From Caulobacterales bacterium (GTDB taxonomy: Bacteria > Pseudomonadota > Alphaproteobacteria > Caulobacterales > Caulobacteraceae): a stretch of 63,456 bases of DNA. The stretch is taken from assembly GCA_019510435.1 (NCBI GenBank), contig JAEKKJ010000022.1, positions 1 through 63,456 of the forward strand, given 5' to 3'. This document shows positions 29,412 through 37,685 of this stretch, in pieces; the first letter of the stretch is position 1; each line of letters starts with the position of its first letter. The position numbers and the translations under genes were made by a program. Under the pieces are notes generated by a model, which was not told the DNA's origin, did no database searches, and saw only the letters and a list, made by a program, of their open reading frames with translations.

Positions 29412-29706
29412 TTTTCTCCCTTTGTAAGATAAGGGGAATTTGTCCCGAGAGGGCGTGGTGGCGCTCTCATGTCGCCTTCTGGGTTCCGTCGTTGGTTCCT
29501 GTCGTCGGTTCCTGCGAGGGGTCATTCGGCCTTGGTGGACTGGGCAAGCGCCGCCGGCGGCTCCTGGTCCGCCTTCAGTCGGCCAACCCGGCGACCTCAA
29601 CCGCTAAGCGACCGCGGACGTTATCCGCCTGGCCACGGCACAAGGCAGGACCGAGCACGCCCGGCGGCCGTTCCCAGTGTCGAGAGGCGGGGAAAGCCCC
29701 ATGACC
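29412..29706. other. Intergenic stretch after tRNA-Lys
   Basis: About 295 bases with no supported gene. Short frames here lack ribosome sites and family features. I looked for a second copy of the tRNA 3' end, which would mark an integrated element, and saw none. The peptide-related island begins right after it with the POT-like gene. Confidence 0.6.
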
Positions 29707-31215
29707 CTAGCGACGCGCGCCGAGACTCCTACCGTGGCTGCCCTGAGCCAGTTGGCCGAAGAGACGGCAGGTCGCGGCGAACACCAGGGCGATGACCATC
29801 GGCGCGGCGAAGAATGCGCCGTAGGACAGTTTGGCATCCTGAACGGAGAAGGCTTTCGGCAGAACCACGGTTCCAGCCAGCACCGAGGCCAGGAAGTTGC
29901 CGGCTGAGAAGGATAGGAGCGTCAGCCCCATCGCAACGCCGGCGTATCGGTCGGGCACCATCTTGCCCACCATGGCAAAGGTCGATGGTGCGATGCAGAG
30001 CTCACCCAGCGTCATTGCCAGGTACGCGGTTACGATCCACAGGAGCGGAATCCTCGCGCCCGAAGCCCCGCTGCCCGCGGCGACGATGAGAATGGCGAAC
30101 GCCAGCGCCACGAAGACGAACCCGATCGCGAACTTGGCGAAGGGCGTCGGCTCGCGTCCCCAGCGGGCCAGCCTTGCCCACAGCCCGCCGAGCAGCGGCA
30201 GCAAGGCCAGGACGAACAGGCTGTTCAGGGAGAGCAGTTGCGGCGCGGTGACCGGTATGCCGAACAGCGACCGCTCCACGGCCCGGTCAGAGAACAGGTT
30301 CACCGTGATGGACAGCTGCTCGAACAGCAGTTCGAAGAAGATCGGCACCGGCAGAAGCAGGAAGAACCGCATCACCTTTGGAAGGTCGTTCGGATCCTCG
30401 CTCGAGCGAGCCCGCATGATCAGGATCCCCGATCCGGCCGCCACGGTCGCGGCGAGCAGTATGCCGAGGGCCAGGCCGTGCTGCACCAGCCAGGCGGCGA
30501 CGGCCACGGCGGCTGCGACCAACAGATAGATGCGCGCGCGCGGCGTCGACTTCCCGGCGGCGATCAGGGTCCCCTCGGCCGGGCGGACCAATCCCCGGCC
30601 CAGCAGGAAGGAGATCAGCCCCAGGGCCATCCCAATGGCGGCGGCTCCGAACCCCCAGCCCCATCCGAAATGGCTGGCCAGTCCTCCGCAGACAATCGGG
30701 GCCAGGAAGCTGCCGATGTTTACGCCGACATAGTAGCCGTAGTAGCCGAATTCGCGTTTCGGATCGTCGGCCCGATAGAGGCGGCCGATCATGGTTAGGA
30801 CATTGGGCTTCAGCAGACCCGTCCCAACGGCGATCAGCGCCAGAGCGAGACAGAAGATCTGGAATGCAACCGGCCGGTTGACGAGGTGAAGACCCGTGAG
30901 GGCGTTCTCGGCGGCCAAGGTCGAGTGACCGGCCATGATCAGGATGGCGCCCACGCCCATAGGTTCCTTGGGGCCCAGCCAACGATCGGCGCAATAGCCG
31001 CCGAGCACCGACGTCGCCAGCACCAGCGCCGCATAGCTGCCGAACATCATGGCTGCCTGGGCATCGCCAAGGGCGAAGGCCTCGATCAGATAGAAGACGA
31101 GGAAGGCGCGCATGCCCTGGTAGCTGAAGAGCTCCCAGACCTTGAGCGAGATCAGCACCGCCAGGCCGGCCGGATGGCCTCGCACGGAGACGCGGGGGGG
31201 CGAGGCTAGCGCCAC
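29707..31215 (-). CDS. POT/PTR-family MFS transporter (di/tripeptide-type) with altered TM1 motif
   Basis: A 502-residue inner-membrane protein with about 14 hydrophobic segments. HPAGLAVLISLKVWELFSYQ followed by GMRAFLVFYL is the TM1 region of proton-dependent oligopeptide transporters; GYCADRWLGPKEPMGVG and GYYGYYVGVNIGSFLAPIVCG are the next family blocks. The conserved proton-coupling ExxERFxYY motif reads KxxELFxYQ, so the first Glu and the Arg are gone. The start is uncertain: GTG 31215 keeps the N-terminus, GTG 31185 is an alternative, and a start at 31299 would overlap the upstream gene by 94 bases. It follows a serine hydrolase gene in one operon. It probably imports a peptide or similar molecule freed by the hydrolase. 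Confidence 0.8.
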   Translation of the reverse strand: MALASPPRVSVRGHPAGLAVLISLKVWELFSYQGMRAFLVFYLIEAFALGDAQAAMMFGSYAALVLATSVLGGYCADRWLGPKEPMGVGAILIMAGHSTLAAENALTGLHLVNRPVAFQIFCLALALIAVGTGLLKPNVLTMIGRLYRADDPKREFGYYGYYVGVNIGSFLAPIVCGGLASHFGWGWGFGAAAIGMALGLISFLLGRGLVRPAEGTLIAAGKSTPRARIYLLVAAAVAVAAWLVQHGLALGILLAATVAAGSGILIMRARSSEDPNDLPKVMRFFLLLPVPIFFELLFEQLSITVNLFSDRAVERSLFGIPVTAPQLLSLNSLFVLALLPLLGGLWARLARWGREPTPFAKFAIGFVFVALAFAILIVAAGSGASGARIPLLWIVTAYLAMTLGELCIAPSTFAMVGKMVPDRYAGVAMGLTLLSFSAGNFLASVLAGTVVLPKAFSVQDAKLSYGAFFAAPMVIALVFAATCRLFGQLAQGSHGRSLGARR

Positions 31216-33200
31216 GGAAGCAGCCCGCCCCAGAGACCGACCAAGACGCCGAGCGCCAGGAACACCAGCGTCGACGCCGAATGGACGGCTCTGCGCCAAA
31301 TGGGCCAGCCTCCGCCGCGCCAGGTCATGGGAAGGCCGATGGTCAGACCCGCCGCGCCCACCGTTGCGAGCAAAGCCAGGCTAGAAGCGGTCGCCAGCCA
31401 CGGCCCAGGGAAGCGGTACATGATGCCGACGCTGTCGGCTTCGGGCCGCCACGTCCAAGTCGCCACGGCGGCCGAGACCCAAAGGGTCGACACCACAAGA
31501 CTTGCCGCCCCAGCGATCGCCTGTGCGCGCGTCGCCGGCTGGCCTCGTGCGATTCGCGCCGCGGCCACGATCCAGGTCGTCGCCGCCGCGAACATCGCCA
31601 GCGCGGCGACACGGTCGAAGACGGCCCGGGTCCAGATCGGGGACACGCGTTCCATCGTCTGGTTGCCGGACGGCGTCGGGAAACTCACGGCCCGGCCCGT
31701 CTTGTCCAACTGGAAGACCAGGCGGTCGTCCCCGTCTGAAGCCAGGAACTGGCCCGGCGCGCCGGCGGGAACCCAGGTTTGGACGACGCCATAGCTGGTC
31801 ACCAGCCGACCATCGCCGGTCACGGCGACGCTGCCGGTTCCGCCCATCAGCTCCACGAATTTCTCCAACCCGTGATAGGGCCGCCGCGCGGTGAGATAGG
31901 CTCCGGCATAGCGGGCGGCGTTCCTCACCAGCGTGGGATCGCCGGGACGCTCGATAGCCTTGGGCGCGGCGTAGTATCGGCCAGTGATCAGGCGCGGCAG
32001 GCGCTGGCCGATTGACCGGCCGGTGCTGGTGTTGGTGGTGACGAACACCCCCAATCTGAGCTGCGGCACGACCACCAGATTGGTGAAGAAGAACTGGGTC
32101 GCGCCGCTGTGGCCGTAGCCCCGGAACCCGCCCGGCAGGCGCGTGACGGCGAAGCCGTGCGCCCATCCGTTGAAGCCTTCCGGCATGTCGAGGATCGGCG
32201 TGCGGAAGGCGCGGGCGGTGGCTGCGCCATAGATCGTGACGTCGCCCAAGGTTCCGTCGCCCAGCTGCATCAGCATGTAGCGAGCGGCGTCCGCGGCGGT
32301 CATCGACGCGGCCCCGGCCGGGGCGCCCTGCGTCATGTATTCCCGGCCCGCCGGCGTGAACCGCGCGCCCGACCATTCGAAGCCCGTCGACAGTCGGGCC
32401 GTCAGGGCGGGCGGCATGGGGGACGGCAGGTCGGCGCGGGCGGGGTAGGCCTCGCGGAACGAGGTGTCGGCGAGGCCCAGGGGCCGCAATATCTCCCGTT
32501 CGATCAGCGCCTGATAGCTGGTCCCGTTCAGCCGCGCGACGATGTAGCCTGCCAGATTGGCGCCGTAGTTCGAGTAGTTCGAGGCCAGGCCGGGCTCACG
32601 GACCCGACGCGGGCGATGTCGCTTGAGGTAGTCGGCGACATCGACGATGCGCTCGGGCTTGTCGACGATCAGATGGCCGTACGCGCTGTCCTCGAACCCC
32701 GCCGCATGGCTCATCAGATCGATCACGCGGATGGGCTTGCGGAAACCCTGCGCGGGAATCTTGAGGTCGTCAGGCAAGTAGTCGTTCACCGGCGCTTCGA
32801 GCCGAAGGCGCCGGCGCTCGACCTCCTTCATCACGGCGATCCAGGTGAAGGTCTTGCTCAGGGACCCGACCTGGAAGAGCGTGCGCTGCGGATCTACCGC
32901 CCGAGACGGGTCAAGGTGGGAGACGCCATAGCCCCTCAGGAGCAGGATCCGACCGTCCTGCACGATGGCCACCGCCGCCCCGGCGATGTGATCGCTCGCC
33001 ATGGCCTCGGCGATCACCCCGTCCACGAACGCGGCGAGATCCTGTGCCGGCAGTGGCTGAGTGACGGCAAGCTTGGGCGAGCGCACGCCTGCAGGAAGGG
33101 TCGGGGTGGGTCGCCCTGGGACCTGGGGCGCCTGCGCACGGACAGGGCCGGCCGCAGCGATCATGGCGCACGCCAGGAAGCTTGTCTTGAGCGATCTCAT
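31206..33200 (-). CDS. Membrane-anchored beta-lactamase-fold serine hydrolase
   Basis: A 664-residue enzyme with a signal peptide (about 1-22). Active site: Ser113-x-x-Lys116 in VGSLSKTF, and Tyr209-Ser-Asn in ASNYSNYGANL. GYGHSGATQ gives the third motif. The catalytic domain spans about 50-400, then a C-terminal domain, then about four hydrophobic helices from about residue 530 to the end (LGVLVGLWGGLLPW), so it is tethered to the inner membrane facing the periplasm. It is a paralogue of the enzyme at 39998: both share LM(S/T)H(A/T)AGFE, a DYL(K/R)R region and the YSNYG motif. The start is ATG 33200. A GCTAA-N5-TTAGC site lies 41 bases upstream. Probable activity: D-aminopeptidase, peptidase or esterase. 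Confidence 0.87.
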   Translation of the reverse strand: MRSLKTSFLACAMIAAAGPVRAQAPQVPGRPTPTLPAGVRSPKLAVTQPLPAQDLAAFVDGVIAEAMASDHIAGAAVAIVQDGRILLLRGYGVSHLDPSRAVDPQRTLFQVGSLSKTFTWIAVMKEVERRRLRLEAPVNDYLPDDLKIPAQGFRKPIRVIDLMSHAAGFEDSAYGHLIVDKPERIVDVADYLKRHRPRRVREPGLASNYSNYGANLAGYIVARLNGTSYQALIEREILRPLGLADTSFREAYPARADLPSPMPPALTARLSTGFEWSGARFTPAGREYMTQGAPAGAASMTAADAARYMLMQLGDGTLGDVTIYGAATARAFRTPILDMPEGFNGWAHGFAVTRLPGGFRGYGHSGATQFFFTNLVVVPQLRLGVFVTTNTSTGRSIGQRLPRLITGRYYAAPKAIERPGDPTLVRNAARYAGAYLTARRPYHGLEKFVELMGGTGSVAVTGDGRLVTSYGVVQTWVPAGAPGQFLASDGDDRLVFQLDKTGRAVSFPTPSGNQTMERVSPIWTRAVFDRVAALAMFAAATTWIVAAARIARGQPATRAQAIAGAASLVVSTLWVSAAVATWTWRPEADSVGIMYRFPGPWLATASSLALLATVGAAGLTIGLPMTWRGGGWPIWRRAVHSASTLVFLALGVLVGLWGGLLPWR

Positions 33201-33241
33201 TCTGCGTCCGCGCGTCTCCAGGCGCGGCCTTGATCTCATAG

Positions 33242-33256
33242 GCTAAGATGATTAGC
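33242..33256. promoter_or_regulatory. Operator-like site 1 (GCTAA-N5-TTAGC)
   Basis: GCTAA-GATGA-TTAGC, a perfect pair of 5-base arms. It lies 41 bases upstream of the serine hydrolase start codon (33200, minus strand), where it could cover its promoter. One of six such sites in the island. Confidence 0.7.
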
Positions 33257-33308
33257 AAGAAGCCCGCTCCAGGTGGCGACTGTCCCCTATGGGAGTCGAG
33301 AGTCCCTC

Positions 33309-33314
33309 TTGACA
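33309..33314 (+). promoter_or_regulatory. Possible -35 box before the 33367 operon
   Basis: TTGACA in the string CTTGACAGCG, which also occurs at 37572. In both places a GCTAA-N5-TTAGC-type site begins about 23-25 bases after it, where a promoter -10 to +1 region would fall. Confidence 0.4.
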
Positions 33315-33339
33315 GCGTCACGGGATGGTTGATCATGAA

Positions 33340-33354
33340 GCTAATTGAATTATC
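33340..33354. promoter_or_regulatory. Operator-like site 2 (one mismatch)
   Basis: GCTAA-TTGAA-TTATC, one mismatch from TTAGC in the right arm. It ends 12 bases before ATG 33367, so a bound repressor would block transcription of the HRI1-like / MFS / Rieske operon. Confidence 0.6.
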
Positions 33355-33366
33355 CTAATTCGACTA

Positions 33367-34065
33367 ATGGAGATGAGTTGCGTGGGCGAGTCCGGCTTCA
33401 CGCCCCACGCGCTGAACGGGGCCTGGACCCGGCGCTCGTTGGCGGTCGGCGGAGGTGCGCCGCTCGAGGACAGCGACGTGATCTGGCTGCAGCTGGGCGA
33501 TCTCTTCGCGGATCTGCGAACGCCGCGCCGCGCCCAAGGCATGTCCCGTTGCGCGGCCTTTTCCGGCCGTACGTGTTGGATGGCGCCCGAGATCGTCTTC
33601 CACCGCGATCTGGACCTCGACGCAGCCGCGATCGACGATCGGGCTCGGCTCGATCTGAAGGATGACTTGCTGATCGAGCGCGGTGAAGTCCAGGTCGGGG
33701 GTCGGCCCGTCGCCTATGAAGAGACCTGGGTCCGACCGGGCGGGCCGGCAAGGGCGGGTCGCGTCCTGGACGGCAAGACGACGGGCGAGCGCGCGACCTC
33801 GATGCGGTTGGTGCAGGTCGACGACATCGCCATTGTTCTGCTCGACGAGCGGCGACAGGGCCGCGGGTTCGGCGCGGCCGAGTTCCGCCGCGAAGGCGCT
33901 CATTGGCGGCCGGTCAGGGCGGTCGGCAGACCCCAGGTTCCGGGCCCGCCCGAGGCCTGGCGGCAGGCTTCCCTGGTCAGCGGATTGATCCCTGAAACCT
34001 CTAGCCGGGCGTGGACGAGCCGTTCGTGGCGCCTTCGCGAGCAGCTGGGCGGCCTCGGCGCATGA
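33367..34065 (+). CDS. Hypothetical protein, possibly a beta-barrel (HRI1/lipocalin-like) protein
   Basis: A 232-residue soluble protein with no signal peptide. LNGAWTRRSLAVGG, DVIWLQLGDLFADLRTPR, CAAFSGRT and RPVAYEETWVRPG alternate in a pattern that suggests an antiparallel beta-barrel of the calycin or HRI1 type. I cannot confirm this by eye. It starts at ATG 33367, the first gene of a three-gene operon; its stop overlaps the MFS transporter start (ATGA). It may bind the compound handled by the Rieske oxygenase and the MFS pump. Function unknown. Confidence 0.6.
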   Translation: MEMSCVGESGFTPHALNGAWTRRSLAVGGGAPLEDSDVIWLQLGDLFADLRTPRRAQGMSRCAAFSGRTCWMAPEIVFHRDLDLDAAAIDDRARLDLKDDLLIERGEVQVGGRPVAYEETWVRPGGPARAGRVLDGKTTGERATSMRLVQVDDIAIVLLDERRQGRGFGAAEFRREGAHWRPVRAVGRPQVPGPPEAWRQASLVSGLIPETSSRAWTSRSWRLREQLGGLGA

Positions 34066-35291
34066 CGGTCCCGGTCGCCGAGCCGATCGCGGCGCGTCAC
34101 GGCGGCGCCGATGCGAAGCCGCAGGCGCTGCAAGGCGCCCTGTCCCTCGGCCTTGGCGTATTCGGCGTCGGGCTCATCAACACCGCTGTCCTCAACACCT
34201 TTCCGTTCCTGGCGGGCGGATTGATCGACGGCCGCGGAATGAGCGCGACCGAGGCCGGCCTGCTCATCAGCGCCGAATTGTTGGTCAGCGCGCTCGTCGC
34301 ACTGGCGCTGTCGCGCCCATCGCTGAACCTCGCGCCGCGAAGCCTTGGCCTGGCCGGGTGCTGCCTCTTCGCCGTGGGAGGCCTGATGGCCGCAAACGCC
34401 GGGGGACACGCTCTGATCGCCGCCCGGCTCTTGGCCGGCGCGGGGGAGGGCGTGGCGCTCGCCGCAGGTGGGCGGGCCCTGGCCATGGCGCCATCTCCTG
34501 CCCGTCTCAGCGCCCGTGTCGCCGTGGCGCTGGCGGTCTTCGGGACGATGCTCGCGCTTGGCGCCGGCCTGGTCGTGGCGGCTGGCGGGTATAGTCGAGG
34601 CTGCTTCTATCTCGCGGCCGTAGGAATGCTCGGCGCGGGCCTGTCGCTCTTCATTCCGAGGACGCATGGGCGGCGCACGTCGGCCGATCCCTCCGGTGAA
34701 CCCAAAGCCTACAACTGGCCTGCCGCGATTCCGATCATCGGCGCGGCCGGGCTGATGTTCCTCAGTGCGGGCGCGATCTGGAATTTCTCCGAGCGGATCG
34801 GACTGCAGGCTGGACTCACGCCGGCCGCCGTCGCGGCGACCATCGCCTTCACATCCCTCGCCGGCGTGGTCGGTGGCGCGGTCGCGGTAGCCATGGCGCG
34901 CCTGGGACGCGACTTCCTCGTCGTCGGGGCCGGCGCTGTGGTCTTCGGCGGTTCGGTGGCGACGCTGGCTCTGGCCACGGGCCCGCTGCAATACGCGGCG
35001 GCCCTCAGCGTCCTGTCCTTCGCCTTCGTCTTCGTTGGTCCGTTCATTCTTTCGATCGCGGTGCGCATCGACGCCAGCGGCGGGCTGGCGGGGGCGGCGC
35101 AGGGCGCACAGATGCTGGCCGGCGCGGTGGCGCCCTTCATCGGCGGTCTTCTGCTGTCGAAGGGCTCGTTCCGGGCCTTGGCCGTGCTTGCGGCGGTCAC
35201 CTCGGCGCTGTCGGTGGCCAGCCTGATCGCGGCGCACCGGCGCTCGCCCCGACCTACCGGCCGCGCCGGGACCGCAGAGCCTAGCCGATGA
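34062..35291 (+). CDS. MFS transporter
   Basis: A 409-residue membrane protein with about 12 hydrophobic segments, of the major facilitator type. SLGLGVFGVGLINTAVLNTF is TM1, ARLLAGAGEGVALAAGGRAL is the TM4 region, and paired helices fill the C-terminal half. A start at ATG 34062 (MTVPVAEP) is supported by the ATGA overlap with the upstream stop. Its own stop overlaps the Rieske oxygenase ATG. No family-specific motif reveals substrate or direction. Import of the oxygenase substrate or export of a product are both possible. Confidence 0.82.
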   Translation: MTVPVAEPIAARHGGADAKPQALQGALSLGLGVFGVGLINTAVLNTFPFLAGGLIDGRGMSATEAGLLISAELLVSALVALALSRPSLNLAPRSLGLAGCCLFAVGGLMAANAGGHALIAARLLAGAGEGVALAAGGRALAMAPSPARLSARVAVALAVFGTMLALGAGLVVAAGGYSRGCFYLAAVGMLGAGLSLFIPRTHGRRTSADPSGEPKAYNWPAAIPIIGAAGLMFLSAGAIWNFSERIGLQAGLTPAAVAATIAFTSLAGVVGGAVAVAMARLGRDFLVVGAGAVVFGGSVATLALATGPLQYAAALSVLSFAFVFVGPFILSIAVRIDASGGLAGAAQGAQMLAGAVAPFIGGLLLSKGSFRALAVLAAVTSALSVASLIAAHRRSPRPTGRAGTAEPSR

Positions 35292-36532
35292 GTGCGCCCG
35301 GTGCGCCGACGATGACCCGTTTGGAGAAACTGATGCTGCCTATGACGAGGAATGTGGGGGCGGAGCGACTGCTTGAAGGCCTCAGCCGAATAGCCCATGC
35401 GCCGCTGGACCGCGCCCAGGCCCTGCCGCCCGGCTGCTACACGGACGAGGCCTTTTTCGCCCTGGAGATGGAGCGACTGTTCGGGCGCGAGTGGATCTGC
35501 ATCGGCCGAGCCTCGGATATTCCCGAACCCGGCGACCACCTCACCCTCGAGCTTGCCAACGCCCAGGTCATGGCCGTTCGCCAGAGGAACGGCGAGATCG
35601 CCGTCTTGAGCCGGGTTTGCCGCCACCGCGCCGCACTGCTCGGCACATCCGGAGGTGGCTCGACCAAGCTCTTCGTATGCCCCTACCACAAGTGGGTCTA
35701 CGAACTCGATGGGACGCTTCGTGGCGCGCCCACCCTGGAGCAGAACCCCGGGTTCCGGCGCGAAGACTGCGGTCTGCCGAGCTTCCGGACTGAGGTATGG
35801 CTGGGTTTCATCTTCTTCTGTGCAGATCCTGCCGCCGCTCCGCTGGCGCCGCGCTTGGACCAAGTGGCGGAGCGGGTTCGCAGCTACGACCTCGCTGAGC
35901 TGACGACAGGGTTCGTGCTGGAAGACGTCTGGGAGGCCAACTGGAAAGTGGCCTTCGAGAACAGCTGCGAAACCTACCACCACATGGGAGTCCACCCCAG
36001 CAGCCTTGAACCCTTCTTCCCAACGCTCGGCGCACGCTGCGAAGCCGGGGGGGCCGGCTTCAACCTGCATGTCGTGCCCGCCATCGCGGGCTTCAGCTTC
36101 GAGCCGGCCACAGGGGGGGACGCGCAATCCGCGCAGAGCGCGCAATTGCTGATCATCGGCGTCTATCCCGCACTGGTGCTGGTGCTCTCCGGCCGCACCG
36201 TCAGCTGGTTCGCCTTCGCACCCGTCGGCGTGACGCGGACCCGCATCCGCGTCGGCTGGCTGACCCCGAAAGGGGGCCAGCATGCCGACGGTTCGCGCCT
36301 GGCGCGCGACCGCGAAATCCTTGAGCGGGTCCTTTCGGAGGATCGCGCGTCCTGCGCCGGCGTGCAGCTTGGACTTGGCAGCCGCGATGCGGCGTCGGGA
36401 CCGCTATCGCCGTTGGAACGCACCGTCGCCGAGTTCTCGCGGTATCTCGCAGAACGACTGACCTCTGTGGAGCGCGCCGACCCGGCGCCTAGCCTGGGCT
36501 CGATAGCCTCAGCCCCGCCAGGCCAAGGATGA
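35288..36532 (+). CDS. Rieske non-heme iron oxygenase, catalytic subunit
   Basis: A 414-residue oxygenase. The Rieske [2Fe-2S] ligands are in CRHRA (Cys, His) and CPYHKW (Cys, His), about 18 residues apart. The mononuclear iron site is at NSCETYHHMGVH, the E/D-x-YH-x4-H form, with the third ligand further on. The order fits the monooxygenase/demethylase branch (choline or carnitine monooxygenase-like) as well as ring dioxygenases. No reductase or ferredoxin gene is nearby, so electrons must come from elsewhere. It is coupled to the MFS gene (ATGA). Its 3' end overlaps the convergent SMR gene by 44 bases. In an amino-acid island an oxidative N- or O-demethylation is plausible. Confidence 0.86.
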   Translation: MSAPGAPTMTRLEKLMLPMTRNVGAERLLEGLSRIAHAPLDRAQALPPGCYTDEAFFALEMERLFGREWICIGRASDIPEPGDHLTLELANAQVMAVRQRNGEIAVLSRVCRHRAALLGTSGGGSTKLFVCPYHKWVYELDGTLRGAPTLEQNPGFRREDCGLPSFRTEVWLGFIFFCADPAAAPLAPRLDQVAERVRSYDLAELTTGFVLEDVWEANWKVAFENSCETYHHMGVHPSSLEPFFPTLGARCEAGGAGFNLHVVPAIAGFSFEPATGGDAQSAQSAQLLIIGVYPALVLVLSGRTVSWFAFAPVGVTRTRIRVGWLTPKGGQHADGSRLARDREILERVLSEDRASCAGVQLGLGSRDAASGPLSPLERTVAEFSRYLAERLTSVERADPAPSLGSIASAPPGQG

Positions 36533-36815
36533 TCGCCGAGAGGCTGGCCAACCTTAACAGGCTCAAAGGTTCACCGAGAACCGCGGCCCCCACGACAATG
36601 GTCCCGACGGCTCCGACGCCCGTCCAGGCGGCGTAGGCGACGCCAAGGGGAAGCGTCCTCATGGCCAGGCTCAACAAGGCGAAGCTGCCGACGAGGCCGG
36701 CGAGCGTCACGGCCGTCGGGAGCGGCCGGGTGAGGCCCGCCGATTGTTTCAGCGCCGAGGCCCAGACGATTTCCAAAAGGCCCGCGATCAGAAGGTAGAC
36801 CCACGCCAGGCGCAC
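36489..36815 (-). CDS. gdx: Small multidrug-resistance (SMR) transporter, Gdx/SugE-type
   Basis: A 108-residue, four-helix inner-membrane exporter. TM1 carries the essential Glu in LLIAGLLEIVWASALKQSAG. The W-x-x-x-L-K-x-S-x-G pattern and AYAAWTGVGAVGTIVVG match the guanidinium-exporting Gdx/SugE subtype rather than EmrE. It starts at GTG 36815, 10 bases after the tetR stop, and is in one operon with that regulator. A guanidinium or small-amine exporter in this island may remove a by-product of substrate breakdown. The 3' end overlaps the convergent Rieske gene. Confidence 0.8.
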   Translation of the reverse strand: MRLAWVYLLIAGLLEIVWASALKQSAGLTRPLPTAVTLAGLVGSFALLSLAMRTLPLGVAYAAWTGVGAVGTIVVGAAVLGEPLSLLRLASLSAIILGLAGLRLSSPG

Positions 36816-36825
36816 GCCGAACCGC

Positions 36826-37476
36826 TCAGATCTTCTTGGCCAGGTGAAGCGCGGCTGCGACGGCGATCGACTGGAGCCGATCCAATTCGGCTGCGCCGAA
36901 GGGCTTGCGGGTGGCGGAGTAGGGCCAGGCCAGGGAAACCAGAACCGCCCCGAACAACATCGAGTAGAAGGTCGAGTGATCGATCGGCTGGAACACGCCG
37001 GCGTCCACGCCTTTGGCGTAAGCGGCCCGGAAAGCATCGTCGAAGCGCGCGACCGCATCGATGTTCGCCGTCTCTTCGACGGGCCCCAGCGCCGCGACCA
37101 TGGGCTCGAAACCGCCGGGAGTCGCCAAGTCGCGCAGAACCATCCGCACATAGGCCGGCCGCGAGGCGTAGAACCAGACGAGTCCTTTCACCCAGGTTTC
37201 CAGCCAGGCCAGCGGCGGCAAGTCCGGATCAGGGTTGAGGAACTGAGCCAGCTCTTCGACCATGTTCCTCGACAGCTCGGCGATGATCGCGTCGCGGTTT
37301 TCGAAGTGCTTGTAGATGGACGGTGTCTGGATGCCGACGGCGTCGGCGACGTCTTTCACCTTCATCTCCTCAACGCCGTCGCGCGCGATGAGCCGCATGG
37401 CTTCGGCGAGGATGAGCTCGCGCGTGCCTTGCGGCTCGTTTTGCCGATGTCTGCGTCGTGAGGGCTTTGGGGCCAT
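36826..37476 (-). CDS. TetR-family regulator, likely local regulator of the island
   Basis: A 216-residue regulator. The HTH (about 20-65) reads TRELILAEAMRLIARDGVEE, then MKVKDVADAVGIQTPSIYKHFENRDAI. The C-terminal ligand and dimer domain (about 80-216) is of TetR_C_33-like length and has WAxxGLVWFYASRPAYVRMV-type sequence. It is the only regulator gene in 29707-48686. A one-mismatch GCTAA-N5-TTAGC site lies 14 bases upstream of its ATG, and a perfect 17-bp palindrome lies between it and the divergent TonB receptor, which is the classic arrangement for an autoregulated TetR repressor. Confidence 0.9.
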   Translation of the reverse strand: MAPKPSRRRHRQNEPQGTRELILAEAMRLIARDGVEEMKVKDVADAVGIQTPSIYKHFENRDAIIAELSRNMVEELAQFLNPDPDLPPLAWLETWVKGLVWFYASRPAYVRMVLRDLATPGGFEPMVAALGPVEETANIDAVARFDDAFRAAYAKGVDAGVFQPIDHSTFYSMLFGAVLVSLAWPYSATRKPFGAAELDRLQSIAVAAALHLAKKI

Positions 37477-37490
37477 GGGGTGCTTCTCCA

Positions 37491-37505
37491 GCTACGGCAA
37501 TTAGC
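37491..37505. promoter_or_regulatory. Operator-like site 3 (one mismatch), in front of tetR
   Basis: GCTAC-GGCAA-TTAGC, one base from the perfect pair. It is 14 bases upstream of the tetR start codon on the minus strand. Its position predicts autoregulation. Confidence 0.6.
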
Positions 37506-37571
37506 ACAGGGCGCGCGGGGTTCAAGCGGCTTCTATTTGTGGAGCGCCGTCTTATCTGGCCCCCAGCGCAC

Positions 37572-37577
37572 TTGACA
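37572..37577 (+). promoter_or_regulatory. Possible -35 box before the TonB receptor
   Basis: TTGACA inside CTTGACAGCG, the same 10-mer as at 33308. The palindromic operator begins 22 bases downstream and would cover the start region. Confidence 0.4.
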
Positions 37578-37599
37578 GCGCCCTCCGCTCGATCCCATT

Positions 37600-37616
37600 A
37601 GCTAATTCAATTAGCT
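37600..37616. promoter_or_regulatory. Operator-like site 4: perfect 17-bp palindrome
   Basis: AGCTAATT-C-AATTAGCT, two perfect 8-base arms around a central C, containing GCTAA-TTCAA-TTAGC at 37601-37615. It lies between tetR (minus) and the TonB receptor gene (plus, ATG 37686). It is the strongest member of the set and the best guess at the TetR consensus. Confidence 0.8.
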
Positions 37617-37685
37617 TCAATCAATGAAGCGTCGGCGGCTGGCTGCGCCCCTGGGCGCGGGCCGCCAAATGCGGGGTGGAGAGAC

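Noticed and set aside
31215..31299. POT-like start at 31299
   Set aside because: It would overlap the upstream hydrolase gene by 94 bases, with no conserved residues in the extension.
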